A stretch of 64,000 bases of DNA, from contig PDUO01000052.1 in the NCBI GenBank assembly GCA_003008705.1, forward strand, positions 90,529 to 154,528, read 5' to 3'. A program made the translations under genes and the position numbers. The notes beneath the pieces are model-generated. The model was not told the DNA's origin. It saw only the letters and a program-made list of their open reading frames with translations, and did no database searches. Position 1 is the first letter of the stretch. Every line of letters begins with the position of its first letter. Positions 44,140 to 56,404 of this stretch are shown piece after piece. The DNA comes from Pezicula radicicola (Eukaryota; Ascomycota; Leotiomycetes; Helotiales; Dermateaceae).

Positions 44140-47100
44140 AGTAAGATCTATGCATACCCCAATCAGCTCGAAGTCTAAGATACTAAGAGCTTTCCTGACT
44201 AACTTTGTGTTCTTTTAGCTTTTTTACGCAATCCTGATAGTTCCTATCTTAATACATGTATACGATAGAATATAGTCGAAGCAACCGCGGAGCGAAATTC
44301 TGGCCTGGGTAGTATGTCTCATTGCGTAGGCGGTTAATTTTGTTGCCACCATTGTACAATCGACACCCAGTACTATAATTCTATCCCTCCAATGGTTGAT
44401 GTGTCTAAACTTCCTAGACCATTTACTACTAGTTCATTGGCAAGGCTGTGCACTCGTCGTCATCTTATGCTTGCTGCTGCTCGGATGTGTGGTACAGTTT
44501 ATACTATCCGCGACTACAACACAAAGCAAGAGCGGCCCAAAGGTTTTGCTAATTGATGGTATATTACTTTCCAGCAAAATCACATTCTCCTGGCTCTTAT
44601 CAATACTAGAAACCAGCCAGAGACGACCTCTCCACATCAGCGACGTGTGGAGAATAGAGGGATCATAGAGTACCGAGGTCGTAGAAAACGCTATAGTTTG
44701 TAAGTCCAAAGATTTCCAGGAAAATGATATTTGCATCTGGGTTATAATCAAGACAAATATGGTGCTATGTGTACTCGGTGTTTTACTGGCTGTAATCGGC
44801 ACAGCAGCGCGACTGGCAACACTGTGGCTACTGCGCTATCTTTTGCAGTCTCAAAGTCCAAGGATCTTGGTCTTGATATTCCTGGTGAATAGTTTCGGTT
44901 CCCTAGCGATAAATTATGGCAACTATATTCTTAGATGGATGGGCTATCAGTTAAAATCCACTATGGCATCGAAAATCGTAGAGAAGACTCTCTAACTTTC
45001 GGCGAGTGGTCGAGCTACTACGTCCGCGGGAGATATAGCCAATCTTATCGACGTCGACTCCGAGAAATATTTCGACGTCATGACTACAATCACTTTATTA
45101 TAGATTGCCCTATTGTAATTGTTGGTCTGTTTGGGCAGCTTGATTTTTCTCCTCTCGCCGTGGAGTGTCGCCAGTATTGCCTTGGTCTTCGTCAGTCACC
45201 CTCCCTCTCCCTCTGATGCTCTAGAAATATGGATTAATAGTTGTGAGCTAGACTATCATCATTCCCGGCCTCTCGGCAGCTACCAAGCAGCTTGGTAAAA
45301 GTCAAGTGCAGCTTATGAAGGAAAACGTTAATCGTGTCTTATTAACTTCCGAGGTTCTTACTAATATCAAGTCTATTAAGCTTTCAGAAAAATGAAACGT
45401 ATTGAGAACTATAGAGCTTACCACAATGTTGAATTTAGCTGCATGGAATAGAGTCTTGGTCTCGCTCACTCTTAATGCCTCAGTGCTTTTGGCCTCAGCC
45501 GTATTCTACATCAACTTCGTTCGAGCAGGTTTTATAGATAGCAATACAATATTCCTAGCCTTGCTAATTATAGGCTTTATTGGTGAACTACTAACTATGT
45601 TATCGGCGTTGACTTTTAAGCTTATCTCCTTTTTCGTTTCCTATAAAAGGATTGGATCGTTTCTAAGATCAGCAAGTAAGGTAAGTCAGGTTGAGACTGC
45701 TAGTAGCCTTTCAGTATCGCCTTCGATCTTAATGGAAGAAGTCACTTTGGATAGCGGTTTTTACAAGGATGTGGAAATTACGAGCATTTTGTCGAACATC
45801 AACTGTTCCTTCAACGGTGGTCTACTCGTCAATGTCGTAGGCTCTGTGGGTTGTAGAAAATCTACGTTTATTCATGCCCTCCTAGGAGACACAGCCATTG
45901 GCAAAGGCAGGGTTATTGTTAATGGTACCATTGTATACGTGCCCTAGAATGTATGGCTAATGGACACAACCTTGCGCAAGAATATCTTCTTCGGCTTACC
46001 GTTGGATGCATTGCGCTATTAAAAGACTATTGAAGCTTGCGCTTTACTTGACGACATCAAATCTTTCAGATTAAGAGATATAACGGTCATTGGCCACAGA
46101 GGTTCTGCCTTGAGTGGAGGTCAAAAAGCTCGTACAGCTCTAGCTCGCGCCGTCTACAGAGATGCGGATATCTATCTTCTAGACGACCCCATAGCTGCTG
46201 TAGATTTATATATCGCGGGCCATATAATGAGCCAGGTTTTAGGACCCATAGGAATTTTAAGGAACAAAATACGGATCATGGCGAGCAACTCTCCAAAATC
46301 GATAAGGGTTACAGATAAGATTGTTCTTCTTGACAAAAGCACCGCATTCTTTGGGGAAAGCTACGCAATAATCATGAACGAGAGAGTCTCAAAGATCAAG
46401 GACTACTTGATAGGAATCAATTCGTCGGATTACTCGCTATCTGCTCAAGAAAACAAGGAACACGGGGAGCCAGGAAACAGGACAGATCTAGAGGTTGCGA
46501 CAACAAGCCTTGACAGTTCATTGTCAAGTACAACAATCATTACATCAAGTGCCTCTAAAGCTCCGAAGGACGTTTTGGCCTCTATAATAGACAGTAATGT
46601 CTTAGAGCCATTGTTGAGTATCGACGAGCCAAAGAAAGAATGCGGGTAATCTCTATATGCGGCATGGATCGAGGCAGCCACACTTCCATCGATAGTCAAT
46701 GTTTTTGTAGCCACAATCTTAACCCAACTTTCCGCCGTTGCAGGAACCTACCTTTTAAAACTCGCGATCGAAAGTAAAAGAAATACTAGGCGTCTTCTGC
46801 TTACAAATGCTTTGCTTGCTATTGTTCGATCTGTACTGCTGTTCGGATACATCGTCCTAGCCTACCGTGTCTGCATTTTGCCTGCTGCACGGTACATTCA
46901 TGATAAGCTTTCCAAACAAGTCCTCGACAGCAAACTCGACTTCTTTGAGACGACTAGCATCCGCGAGATTCTCAACCGCTTCACAAGTGATCTGACACGT
47001 GTGGACTGGAGTCTCAATAGGAGCGTTCTACGTGTGATGAACACATCGGTCCAGCTTGCTTTTGTGATTGTCATCATAATTCTACTATCCTCGATGTTTA

Positions 47101-48420
47101 TAGTATTTGTTGTACCAATCCTAGGATGCTTCTGGATGTTACAAAAGTACTACATAACTTTAGGTAAATGACTACGTCAATTGTTACCCAAAACAAGAGG
47201 TCCTATATTAAGTCACCTGAATGAGGTCTATATGGGACAGCTAGTTATTCGAGTATTCGATGTTATTTCGGGCTAGAAAATAAAGAAATATATTGTACTT
47301 GATGAAAACATAGAAGTTGCCATTCTGTTTCTATCTATTGAGCAGTGGCTAGTAGTTGGGCTAGACTTCACAACAAAGTATAACGCCCTCTTACTTTCTG
47401 CTTCAAATTCAAAGAATATTTCTGACTAAGATATAGTATTCTTACTATTTTAACAGCCAGCCTGATGATGGCAGCAAAGGTTCCCAACTCGACATTCGGT
47501 TTTGTCATGACTTACGTACTCCAACTTGTACTATTCTGGCAATGGCTGTTTCCTGTCGCGCTACTTTGGAGTCTGATATGGTCTCTATGGCCCGAATTGC
47601 AGAATACTCCTCCAACGAAGTTGAGGGAGATGACAGCACTGAAAATGATGCGCAGCTTTCCACTGTAGAGACTGTAGACTGGGATTGTCCTGCGACTGTT
47701 CAATTTATCAACTATAATCTACGCTACAGTCCAAATCTCCCTCTATACCTTTCGAACATCAATCTCAACATTCAGGCTGGTGAGAAAGTAGGCATCGTAG
47801 GACGCACAGGTGCTGGCAAATTATTACTAGGCTACTCAATGATGAGGGTTGTTGAGCCCTGTTCTGGATGTATCAAAATCAATGGAGTGGACATCTCTCG
47901 AATCAGCTCACACGAGATAAGGTCGTACATCGCTATAATTCCACAAGAACCACAGGTATTCAAGGCTTCGCTCAGATACAACCTAGACCCTACGGGACAA
48001 TTTTCCGATGAAGAGTTGGGAACTGTTGTAGAACGTTTAGGCCTCTCAAAACATCTCGGGCCCACTTCACAGTCACTTCATTTCGAATTGTTAGAAGAAG
48101 GTAATGAATATCTCTACTATTGCAAGACAACTACTAATTTATATCTATAGGTCAAATTTATCCAAGGGGCAGTTACAACTCCTAGCAATTGCTAGAGCAA
48201 TGCTTGTCAAATCAAACATCGTCATTGTTGATAAAGCTGCGTCTTTTTCCTCAGCGCCGATATACTTGATATACGTTACATGTCTACTTCCATCAGAATT
48301 TACAATGGTTGTTCTTTGTACTTAGGACCAAAAAATCTCTCTTAATTTTTCGCGATAGTAATTAGACATACTAATATCTCGACGCCATCGCCGACTCTGT
48401 AAGAATCAGGTAGATGCATA
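44140..48420 (+). pseudogene. ABC-C (MRP-type) multidrug transporter pseudogene
   Basis: The layout is that of a full ABC-C exporter: N-terminal membrane segments (about 44,150-44,520), an ITFSWLLSIL linker and RRPLHISDVW, TMD1 (44,759-45,680), NBD1 with Walker A GSVGCRKST (45,845-45,872; Arg where Gly is expected), LSGGQKARTALARAVY and IYLLDDPIAAVD (46,110-46,215), a charged linker, TMD2 (46,700-47,560), and NBD2 with GRTGAGKLLLG (about 47,800; Ser/Thr lost), LSKGQLQLLAIARAML (about 48,155) and IVIVDKA (Glu lost). It would export conjugates or drugs using ATP. Stops include TAG at about 45,946 where VPQNVW is expected. The changes are mostly C-to-T/G-to-A. Confidence 0.88.
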
Positions 48421-50930
48421 AGGGCTTTTTGCCTGTACCGCTAGACGAGTGTTGAAATATACGTTGTATTAATCAAAAAGGTGAATTGTCGCAGTATATC
48501 AGTGTAGTAGCCCTTAATTGAGTAAAATACAAAGCAAATTGTGTTGTTCGGAGTGGATGGGAGTATCCTAAGTGAAGTCAAAGATAGACGTAAATTGCCG
48601 TTTATTGCAGTAGAGATAAACGAAGTGGGACTAATTGAGACGAAATTATCTTTAAGAAGTTGTTGTCATGTGGTATAATACACTCTTCAACGTTTCTCAG
48701 TAGTTTTCAGTGATTTTCAGCGTTACAGTGTAAATTTCTACGAGATTCCATAATCTTCTACAACTGTGCCTAGGCTTGCATCTCTCCGCACTAATGAATG
48801 GGGTACATTGTTCGCCGATCCATAGGTGGGGGTTATCTTACTGCATTAAGTAGTTCTCCGAGGTACCGCCTGATGAGGTACAGTACTCTCCCCCTAATCG
48901 TTTATTGCACAGGCGGTATTTTCGCTTTGTGCTAAGTGCTAATAATTTAGAGAAGAATAATACAAAATGATCTAGAAGCTTTGGGGTGTCATTAGGCATA
49001 ATAAGAATTGCTAGCAGGTGACGAAATACTGCGTTGACTGTTGTTCACACAAATCGGCCACTATCTAGCAGGTCAATCGTTATGCCCATCAGCTTGTAAG
49101 GAAACATACCTTCCTTATTACGAATAAAGCTCTCCCTTCTACTCTCTGTACGTTCTTTTGGCCTGTTTTCATGCAGTGGACGTCACTGGTTCAAATCCTT
49201 TGTAGGTGCATCAACTAATCGGTGACTTCTTCACAGTCATAAACTAAAATTTGATTGACGTCCTTAATTGTTTGATCGCTGCCCACAGCAACCTTGCCCA
49301 GACACCATTGCCGCTCGCTGCGAAGCCTGACACTCAACCCAGCTCCAGGAGTCTATCTAGCAGTCTAAACGATTTTCGAGTCGCCACCCACACGAAAGCA
49401 AAGTTTTGTTGCATTTGCATTCACAGAGAGAAATACAGCGAAAACATCTGTTTCTAGGAATCTCAGTCCCGACGTGGTTCAAGATCAACTCTCGAATTTT
49501 GAAGTCAAGCTTTTAAGCTACCGGAGAGTTGGAAGGAAAGGGACAAGGTCAATGTTCTGTACCTCGGGACCTTCTAGGGTTACAGGCAGGGCCTGATGTC
49601 GCAGAGTTTAGAGATGAGCCAACGACGAGTAGAAACACAAGCATCAGGGGTTGAGAGCTCGAGGACCTTCCCAGAAACTCTATTCGCTACTATATTAGAA
49701 CACACCTCCATCACAATCTATACCACTTACTAAAGGTCGGGGAAGATCTTTGTTATATCTAGGTATACCTTCTATACTAAATCCCGTTTATATTGGCCCT
49801 GCCTCAGCTACTACTTCGGCCGAGCAACGCTACCTAGTGCAATGCTAATAGCAGAGGGATGTACCAGAACTTTTCCTTAAGTTTCCTGTAATATTTCGAT
49901 TCTAAAGCCATCTTCACGAGCTACCCGCATCCGACAAGCTGCCAATCAGGGAGATATTGATGCAAAATTGTGTATTCCGTCAGAAAGCGACCAGACATAT
50001 ACGGCCAAACAAAGACCACTCGTCTCTCCCGAGGTGCTTCAATTGCCTACACCTCCTGCGCAACCGTATGAACAGTATTACGGATCTCTCTCAACCTTAT
50101 AACTATCGACAGACCATAGTGGTACAATACAAGCTTCTATAACGACACCGCTCTCGCAGAGTGAAAGTCCAAGTATTTTAACGTCTCTATACAAGCTACC
50201 TTCCAGATAGACATCACCAACTTCGATTTTATATGGAAATGTCAAACAGCCACCGTAAACAGGTGTGATTACAAGTAACGGAGCTGGAGAAGATAAACAA
50301 ATAACTAGAACAGGAGAGGGGCTTCTACCGCGATATTATACTCAATACCCCTGGTTAAAAGCACCACGCTAGGTGGCGGCCTCCAAACACCCATTCGATA
50401 CAATCACCCTTTCTTCAAAGGCCTATGCACCAAATGGCTGATCCACAAGTACCGCCTCAGACAGAATTTCACGTAGACCCGAGTTCAGAACGAGCCCAAA
50501 ATAGACGACGCACAAGTACTGAAGGTGGATATTCTAGCGTAGAATAACTTCCTCCTATAACTACTCATACGCCTATTCTGCTTGGATTTCCATCGAGGCC
50601 AACCCTTGCACCGCAAAGGACTGCTCCGACTATCCTCTTTCTAGCGATGACTAGGCCACACAGCTATGATGCTCATATCATAGGTCACCCTCGCTTACAT
50701 GACCTAGAGACAGCGGGAGAGGTCAAGAAAAGCTATTACACCTATTTATTCGGCCCTCTTAATGGAACAAAGTACATCAGCCATTTATCTACACACACAT
50801 ACACCATACAACTTTTGTAAATTGGACCTACTGTCTTACTGAACGGTCCTGTCTCTTATCTAATATCAAACGAGCTGTTGTCTATATTTGTGTTATTCTA
50901 CAGTTAAACATTTCCTAATATTTTATCAGA
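48421..50930. other. mosaic of unassigned degenerate sequence
   Basis: From 48,421 to about 49,590 I see no coding signal. From about 49,600 to 50,800 the plus strand gives long protein-like stretches interrupted by stops. One part (about 50,275-50,355) reads VTELEKINK*LEQERGFYRDI, a coiled-coil-like heptad pattern, followed by YNHPFFKGLCTKWLIHKYRL in another frame. Pro/Thr-rich text follows to about 50,760. I do not recognise the family; it may be a repeat-encoded protein. Confidence 0.3.
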
Positions 50931-50934
50931 CTTT

Positions 50935-51715
50935 TGAAGGATGACTCGATTGCAGAGTAAAGTAAGGTCTAAAGCCAGTTCCAAGAGCCCATTCCTGTCC
51001 AATCGGCCCCATCTCATGGTGCAGAAAAGTGAAGATATCATGGTCTACAATAGCCGCTTCTATATTATAGAGGATGAAGTCGTAGTGCTCAGTATAAGGA
51101 ATGTGGCAAAAACTATATCGGATTGGAACCTCTGGTCTACTTGTGATCAGTACCCGTAGTCGGATCTTTAGTAATCGAGCCTTAGCTAAGAGTTATAGAA
51201 TTATCTAAATGTGGTCCTCATTATCGCACTCGTCAAGGGGATCGACTATAAGCACGCACGAGGATAAAGATAAGTTACCTTCTAGCCTTAACAGGAGGCG
51301 GAAGACAAGGTGGCGCCACTGGTCGCGGAGAGACTGGTTCGTAATATCATTCTACTCTGTAACAGCATCGGAAATAAATTGTTGGGTTTGTGGTACATTG
51401 CGAGTAAGCTGTACAGTAAACCTCGTAAAGAACTTGCCAGCATGGCCAGCATCTCCACCGCCTCTTAAGAAGAAGAAGCTAGCCCCAAGACGATTAAAGT
51501 ATCTACGGGCAACGGTACACACAATCGTCGACCTTCCTGTACTAGCTAAGCCATTTAGCCAGAAGATACACCGCTCGTCTTGTCCATCAGCCCAGTTGTA
51601 TACCTCTTGTAGTAGGTCAACTCGGGTGCCGGGGAGGCAGGTAGGTGCGTGTTGTTTGTTGTATGAATTGAACAGTGCATCGGCAGCGGACGCGTACACG
51701 ACCGGACCAAAACTC
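50935..51715 (-). pseudogene. NACHT-domain NLR fragment
   Basis: The minus strand reads YASAADALFNSYNKQHAPTC, LPGTRVDLLQEVYNWADGQD, then IFWLNGLASTGRSTI (Walker A; family GxAGTGKST, here with Gly-to-Ser and Lys-to-Arg), RRYFNRLGASFFF and AGKFFTRFTVQL. After a frame change it continues with LIVDPLDECDNEDHI (Walker B, about 51,215-51,245) and LITSRPEVPIR, followed by HDISIFL. This is the NACHT NTPase of fungal NOD-like receptors, used in self/non-self recognition and cell death control. Only the NTPase part is present; neither an effector domain nor sensing repeats are seen. The two Walker A changes and frameshifts make it inactive. Confidence 0.85.
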
Positions 51716-52200
51716 GACCCAACTCCCTCATCTTGGGCTGCCCTTTGGGTCTGCTGTCCGGTACGCAATAGGCCTCGTCCAAAACTACCCGGTCAAACTT
51801 GAATGTGCCTTGCAACCGGTTGATGAACATGCCAAATCCTTGCTCACTGCGGATTTCGGTGTGACCAAAACCACGAATGCCGTACAGTTCGGTCGACGAC
51901 TACTCCAAATCGTCGAATCGATCTTCAACTCCTCACATCGACGCTGCAAATCCTCCTTCAATGATACCAACGGGGCGATGACAACTGTGACCCCACCAGG
52001 CACACAATATGCGGACAACATGAACAACAAACTCTTCCCTCCTCCCGTCCCTGTGACCTGGACCACGGGGCTCTCTCCGGCCCATGATGGCTATGATGGC
52101 TAGCTCCTGGATCCCACGGAACCGGGCCTGCTCTCTCATCATTGCTCGAACCGGTGTAATTGGATCTGTTGCTCCTCCTCCTCAAAATCCTCCCTCTTCC
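51716..52200 (-). pseudogene. RecQ-like DEAD/H helicase fragment
   Basis: The minus strand reads REQARFRGIQELAI, then in a second frame VQVTGTGGGKSLLFML (Walker A), VTVVIAPLVSLKEDLQRRC, VLVTPKSAVSKD, and in a third MFINRLQGTFKFDRVVLDEA, with DEAY where DExH is expected, and PKMRELG. The order is that of helicase motifs I, Ia and II of the RecQ-type helicases found in fungal repeats and near telomeres. Motifs III to VI are absent because the homology stops at about 51,716 and NACHT sequence begins. Two frameshifts separate the pieces. Confidence 0.8.
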
Positions 52201-52299
52201 TCTTCAAATCCCTATCCACCTTATCACCAAACCCCAAAAGCCAGGTCACTCGAGACTCTAACCCTCGGGTAAGAGGTTTAGACAATCACTGCCATCCTT

Positions 52300-53390
52300 G
52301 ATCTTCCCAATAGCGAGACCAACTCTGGGACACTTCCTTATTCACAGAACAGCTTATCAGAATTGGCGGAATCGATGAGATAAGCCCTCCCTACTCAGGC
52401 TTCTGCTCGCCACCAGTAACTTCCGTCCGTCCCCGTCCGTCCCCATCCTCCTCTCCCAGCCTCACCGTCCACTAAAAATACAAGCTCCTTCTCCCCCTCA
52501 AATACTTCAATACCGTCTATCCCTCGCCCAGTAACATCACCGCCGCTTACTTCGTCACCTCCACCAGCAGTCATACCAACTTCACCACAACCTTCACGAT
52601 CCCCAAATAGCAACACCACCTCCAATATACCAACAGATCCACCCCCACTACCACCTCCACTACCACATTCCGCCAATAGTAACACCAACTCCACCTCCGC
52701 CACCTCCGCCAGTAACCAGATAATCTCCATCACCTCCACCAGTAGCAACATCGCCTCCGCTAGCACCTCTAACAGCAAACGCAGCAATTCCACTCAACAA
52801 GCAACGGAGCTCCAGAAACGCCGGCACCCCTACTATCAGCGCCGTTGTCACTACCATTTTTTTCTCTCAATCCCATCTTCCATACCATTGCCAAAACTAT
52901 CACCCCTATATTACTCTTACCATCACCACAGCGACTACCATTTCTCCCATATACCCCACCTTCTGACATCCCTTATATTAACCCCATTAACCCGGCAATT
53001 ACTACCACTGTATCTATTACCCACTCCAATGTAACCCCATATTTCCCGCTATCACCGCTGGCTATCATCGCTGCCATCGCCGACATCCACCTCCACCAAT
53101 CCCATCTTTTCCACCTCCCATCCCTCAATCATCAAAACTCTCATAATCCTCGCCGTCCCCTCCATTAGTCCTTATATAGCCACTTCTATTATCTCTCCAC
53201 AAACGCCGTCTTCTAGAATTCTCCCTCTGTTCATCACCATCCCCACCTATCACTACTATGAGCTCCATGTTGTCGAGTCTATTTCCACCAGCCCCGTCCC
53301 CATCTTCATCCCCATCTCCTTCCCAATCTCTATGTTAACCACTACTGCTGTTTCTACTCTGCCCCTGCCCCCGCCCCAAAAAAAAGAGAG
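52300..53390. repeat. C-rich, strand-biased low-complexity region
   Basis: The plus strand is very rich in C, with ACC, TCC and CCA triplets for about 1 kb and very few G. The minus-strand frame at 52,395-52,793 (Gly/Glu/Leu/Val-rich) and the plus-strand frame at 52,845-53,168 (Pro/Ile/Ser/His-rich) are probably by-products of this composition. It ends at an A-rich run near 53,382-53,395. Confidence 0.6.
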
Positions 53391-56300
53391 TCAGCCTCTA
53401 CTTTAGCCCAGGCCAGTGTACAATAAAGCTCCAAGTTGGTAAGACAATCAATGGTCAGGGAATTCCACCACCACTGCTATTCAAGTATATAACTCGTCCC
53501 TCCGAGACCATCAAAAGTAAGCATTGATGAGACTGCGAGTGGACGAAGTCCGCCGCCTCAAGCAAGCCTAATAAATGCATTAATGCAGTGAAAATAAAGA
53601 ATTTGATGGCTTTGTCCCGAAACATCTAATAGTCTTAAGTACAACCTTTATAGAGTTCTAGAAGCGTAGGCATTATTACCCTTTTAACATTTTTTATGAA
53701 GATATTGATCTAAGGGTAGTGACTATAAGTATCACAAGGCTGAGCACTTGACAAAAGGAGATATTAATATAGGAGAAAACAAAGGAAGTGAGAGGATCCT
53801 AATAGGTGGTTCTTGTCCACATCTCTACCAAACCTCTCAAGCTGCCGTCACCAATAACGGAGGCAGGAGGCGGATATAAGGTTAGCCTCACGCAGTTGAT
53901 TGAGGCGGACTTCATAGAGCTAATCAACGAGACAGGGACGCTTAACTGTTACAGAAGGATCAAGTAACTAGCGGCATGCTTCACTGCGTGTACGAAGCAG
54001 GAAATCCAAAGCTTTTGATGTGAATAATGAGCACAAACTCGGCTCGCAAGATACAGGGTAGAGAAAATATAAAGATGAAGAATGTTAGGTTAGGAGATAA
54101 TAAAACCGTGATCGAACTTTTGAGCTATACCCTAGTACGAAGTCAAGTTTTCCAATACGACACTAGTCTCTAGAGCTTCAACCACAAAAAGTCATCTCTT
54201 CTGTAAACGAAATACCGACGCTAGGCTGATATATACCAAGGGCAGTATCTTTCTCCTATATTACTCCCAAACTTGGACGAAAAGAGATCGAAACCCTAAA
54301 ACTACTACTGTAAGGAACGAACGTTCGCCAAAGAGGTAAAATTGACTAATGAGTTCTGTGACGAAGATGAGCGATGATTTTAGTGAGGATTTGGATGATT
54401 TTTAATAACGCGGAGTTACTAGATAGGGAAGTAGATAAGGGGAGTAAGTTATTATAATGTTTAATGTCGGAGTAGATATATAATAATACCTAGACTTATT
54501 CTAGTCCCATTATAATTCTATCTTACCTTTTCTCTTGTATTACTTTTATAGTACCTTAGCAATACAATCGAACTTCAATCTAATCATAGTGTATATCTTG
54601 AGGTACTTTTTGACAGTGCACAGGGTTATTTCCAGCTAACGAAATCTCCACCAGTTGGCCTATAGAAAACATAGCACCATCCGCTATAATAGCTCGGCTG
54701 GTAGTTGTCTAGGGGAACGAGAACGTTTGAGGTTGAATAATATATAAATGAGGAAGTATAGAGAGAGCGCTGTAACGAAAGGCTCACGGCTCGAAGAATC
54801 AATGTGGTCCAATCACTTGGTACTAAGAAGTAAGATACTGTAACGACTTAGCTACGATCCAATGGCTGGAGATACTACAAAGATTTTCCAGCGGACAGGA
54901 GAACTCTCACAGCTATTACTACCAAGTAAAAGTATTGTGCCTGGCTATGGCTCTGATCGAAGATATATCGGAGTGTCCCAGTCCAAGAAAGATCAACAGA
55001 CAAGAGCATCACTTTAATCTAGTCAAGATGAACTCTGGGAGCAGACGGCTCAATTTAGTGCGTTAAAACGAGCTATTGTATAGCACAAGAGAAACAGAAT
55101 GAGATACAACATATTGCCAAGTGCCACAGACTGAGCGGCGCCTTCACACTCGACAGTGGCAGATACTATGCGCGAATCTGACAGAGGCATCAAAGTAGCT
55201 AAAAATAGGCAGAAGATTAAGCCCTGTTTAATACAACTTTTTCATATCATATCCTCCATATCATATGATATAGGCCCATATTATTATATCTCACCAGATG
55301 TCCATATTAGTTGAAATATAAATAGATTTCATATGGTTTTGGCTCAAATATAGTATGAAATAGCTATATGGCGTTTGGCAACCCATTCCTATATACTAAG
55401 GTTATTACTTCGTATAGCCGTATCACTGTCCTGGCGCTGCCATTAATAAATTACGCTAATGCCGAGGTATCCTAATCAAGTTCATATTCACACCGCAGGC
55501 ATAGTAGTACATTCTATGACAGGGTATCTCACTTCTATTAACTTCGGCAGTATAATAAATCCAGGCACCATGAAATTGAGATGAATTTATTATACCATGA
55601 ATCTTATACTTAATGATTCAATATCCTTAAATACATTTATATCAACTCGTTTTATCATTAATACCACTGATTTCCCCACTCCCTTACTGGCCTATGAACT
55701 ATTCTAGCGGAATCAATCATCCTTAATACGTCCTTAGCACCGAGCTCTTCTAGTAAGTAACCAGGATCTAATTATAACTGAATGCTATAAGGTTTTCTTC
55801 CTATATACAAAGTTGATGGACACTGAGGCTGAGTGCTCACCTAGGTCCCACTTGTGCTAATTAAGTGAACAGACTCTACACCGAAGACCCCGGAACCAAC
55901 AGCTATATACGAGGGTCATTAGTGGAACAAAGGAAAAGCCACCGAGGGGCTTCGACAAACGGCTTATACTTCGCCGTTGCCCCTTAAGAGTTCTATAGAA
56001 TCAAGCCTTCCGTTACGAAGTAGAAACGGCCTAGTCTCCTTGAACTTCATTCTTTAATACCTTTCCCTCTAAAATAATACTGCCGGCCAAATGAAATAGA
56101 CACTCCATGTCGACACAGTGAAGGGGGCAGAAGAAAGGACATAATGTACAACTTGGGAGCCTCTTCTGCACTCGTACTTGTCATCCACGTCCGGCACCTT
56201 CCTCAGAGACAAGAACTACTAGAGGCCTATCTTTGCTGTGCGCAACTGTAGTATTAGCGAGCTGAATGGTCCTGGTACTGACTTATGTAGCATAAGGACC

Positions 56301-56404
56301 TTGGTGGTCGGTACCGGGTATATCCTGTGGAGCTCTCGTCCCATATTTTCGTGTGTCTAACTTCCCATTCGCTAAGCAGGAGTGAGTTGTAGACTGCTCT
56401 TATC
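53391..56404. other. no recognisable genes; possible LTR and AT-rich palindromes
   Basis: No open frame of note. At 54,314-54,590 a stretch beginning TGTAAGGAACGAACGTTCG and ending near CTTCAATC has LTR-like texture and contains a short palindrome (CGAACGTTCG). At 55,225-55,330 several ATATGGA/CATATCAT motifs form overlapping palindromes (CATATCATATGATATAG), as in some foldback elements. Protein-like reading around 55,060-55,190 (QEKQNEIQHIAKCHRLSG) has no clear family. Confidence 0.35.

Noticed and set aside
49160..49210. tRNA-like 3' end (GGTTCAAATCC)
   Set aside because: The bases around it do not form a T stem, and no acceptor or anticodon arms can be built upstream.
52395..52793. 132-codon Gly/Glu/Leu/Val-rich minus-strand frame
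   Set aside because: Composition follows directly from the C-rich simple sequence; no start context or domain.
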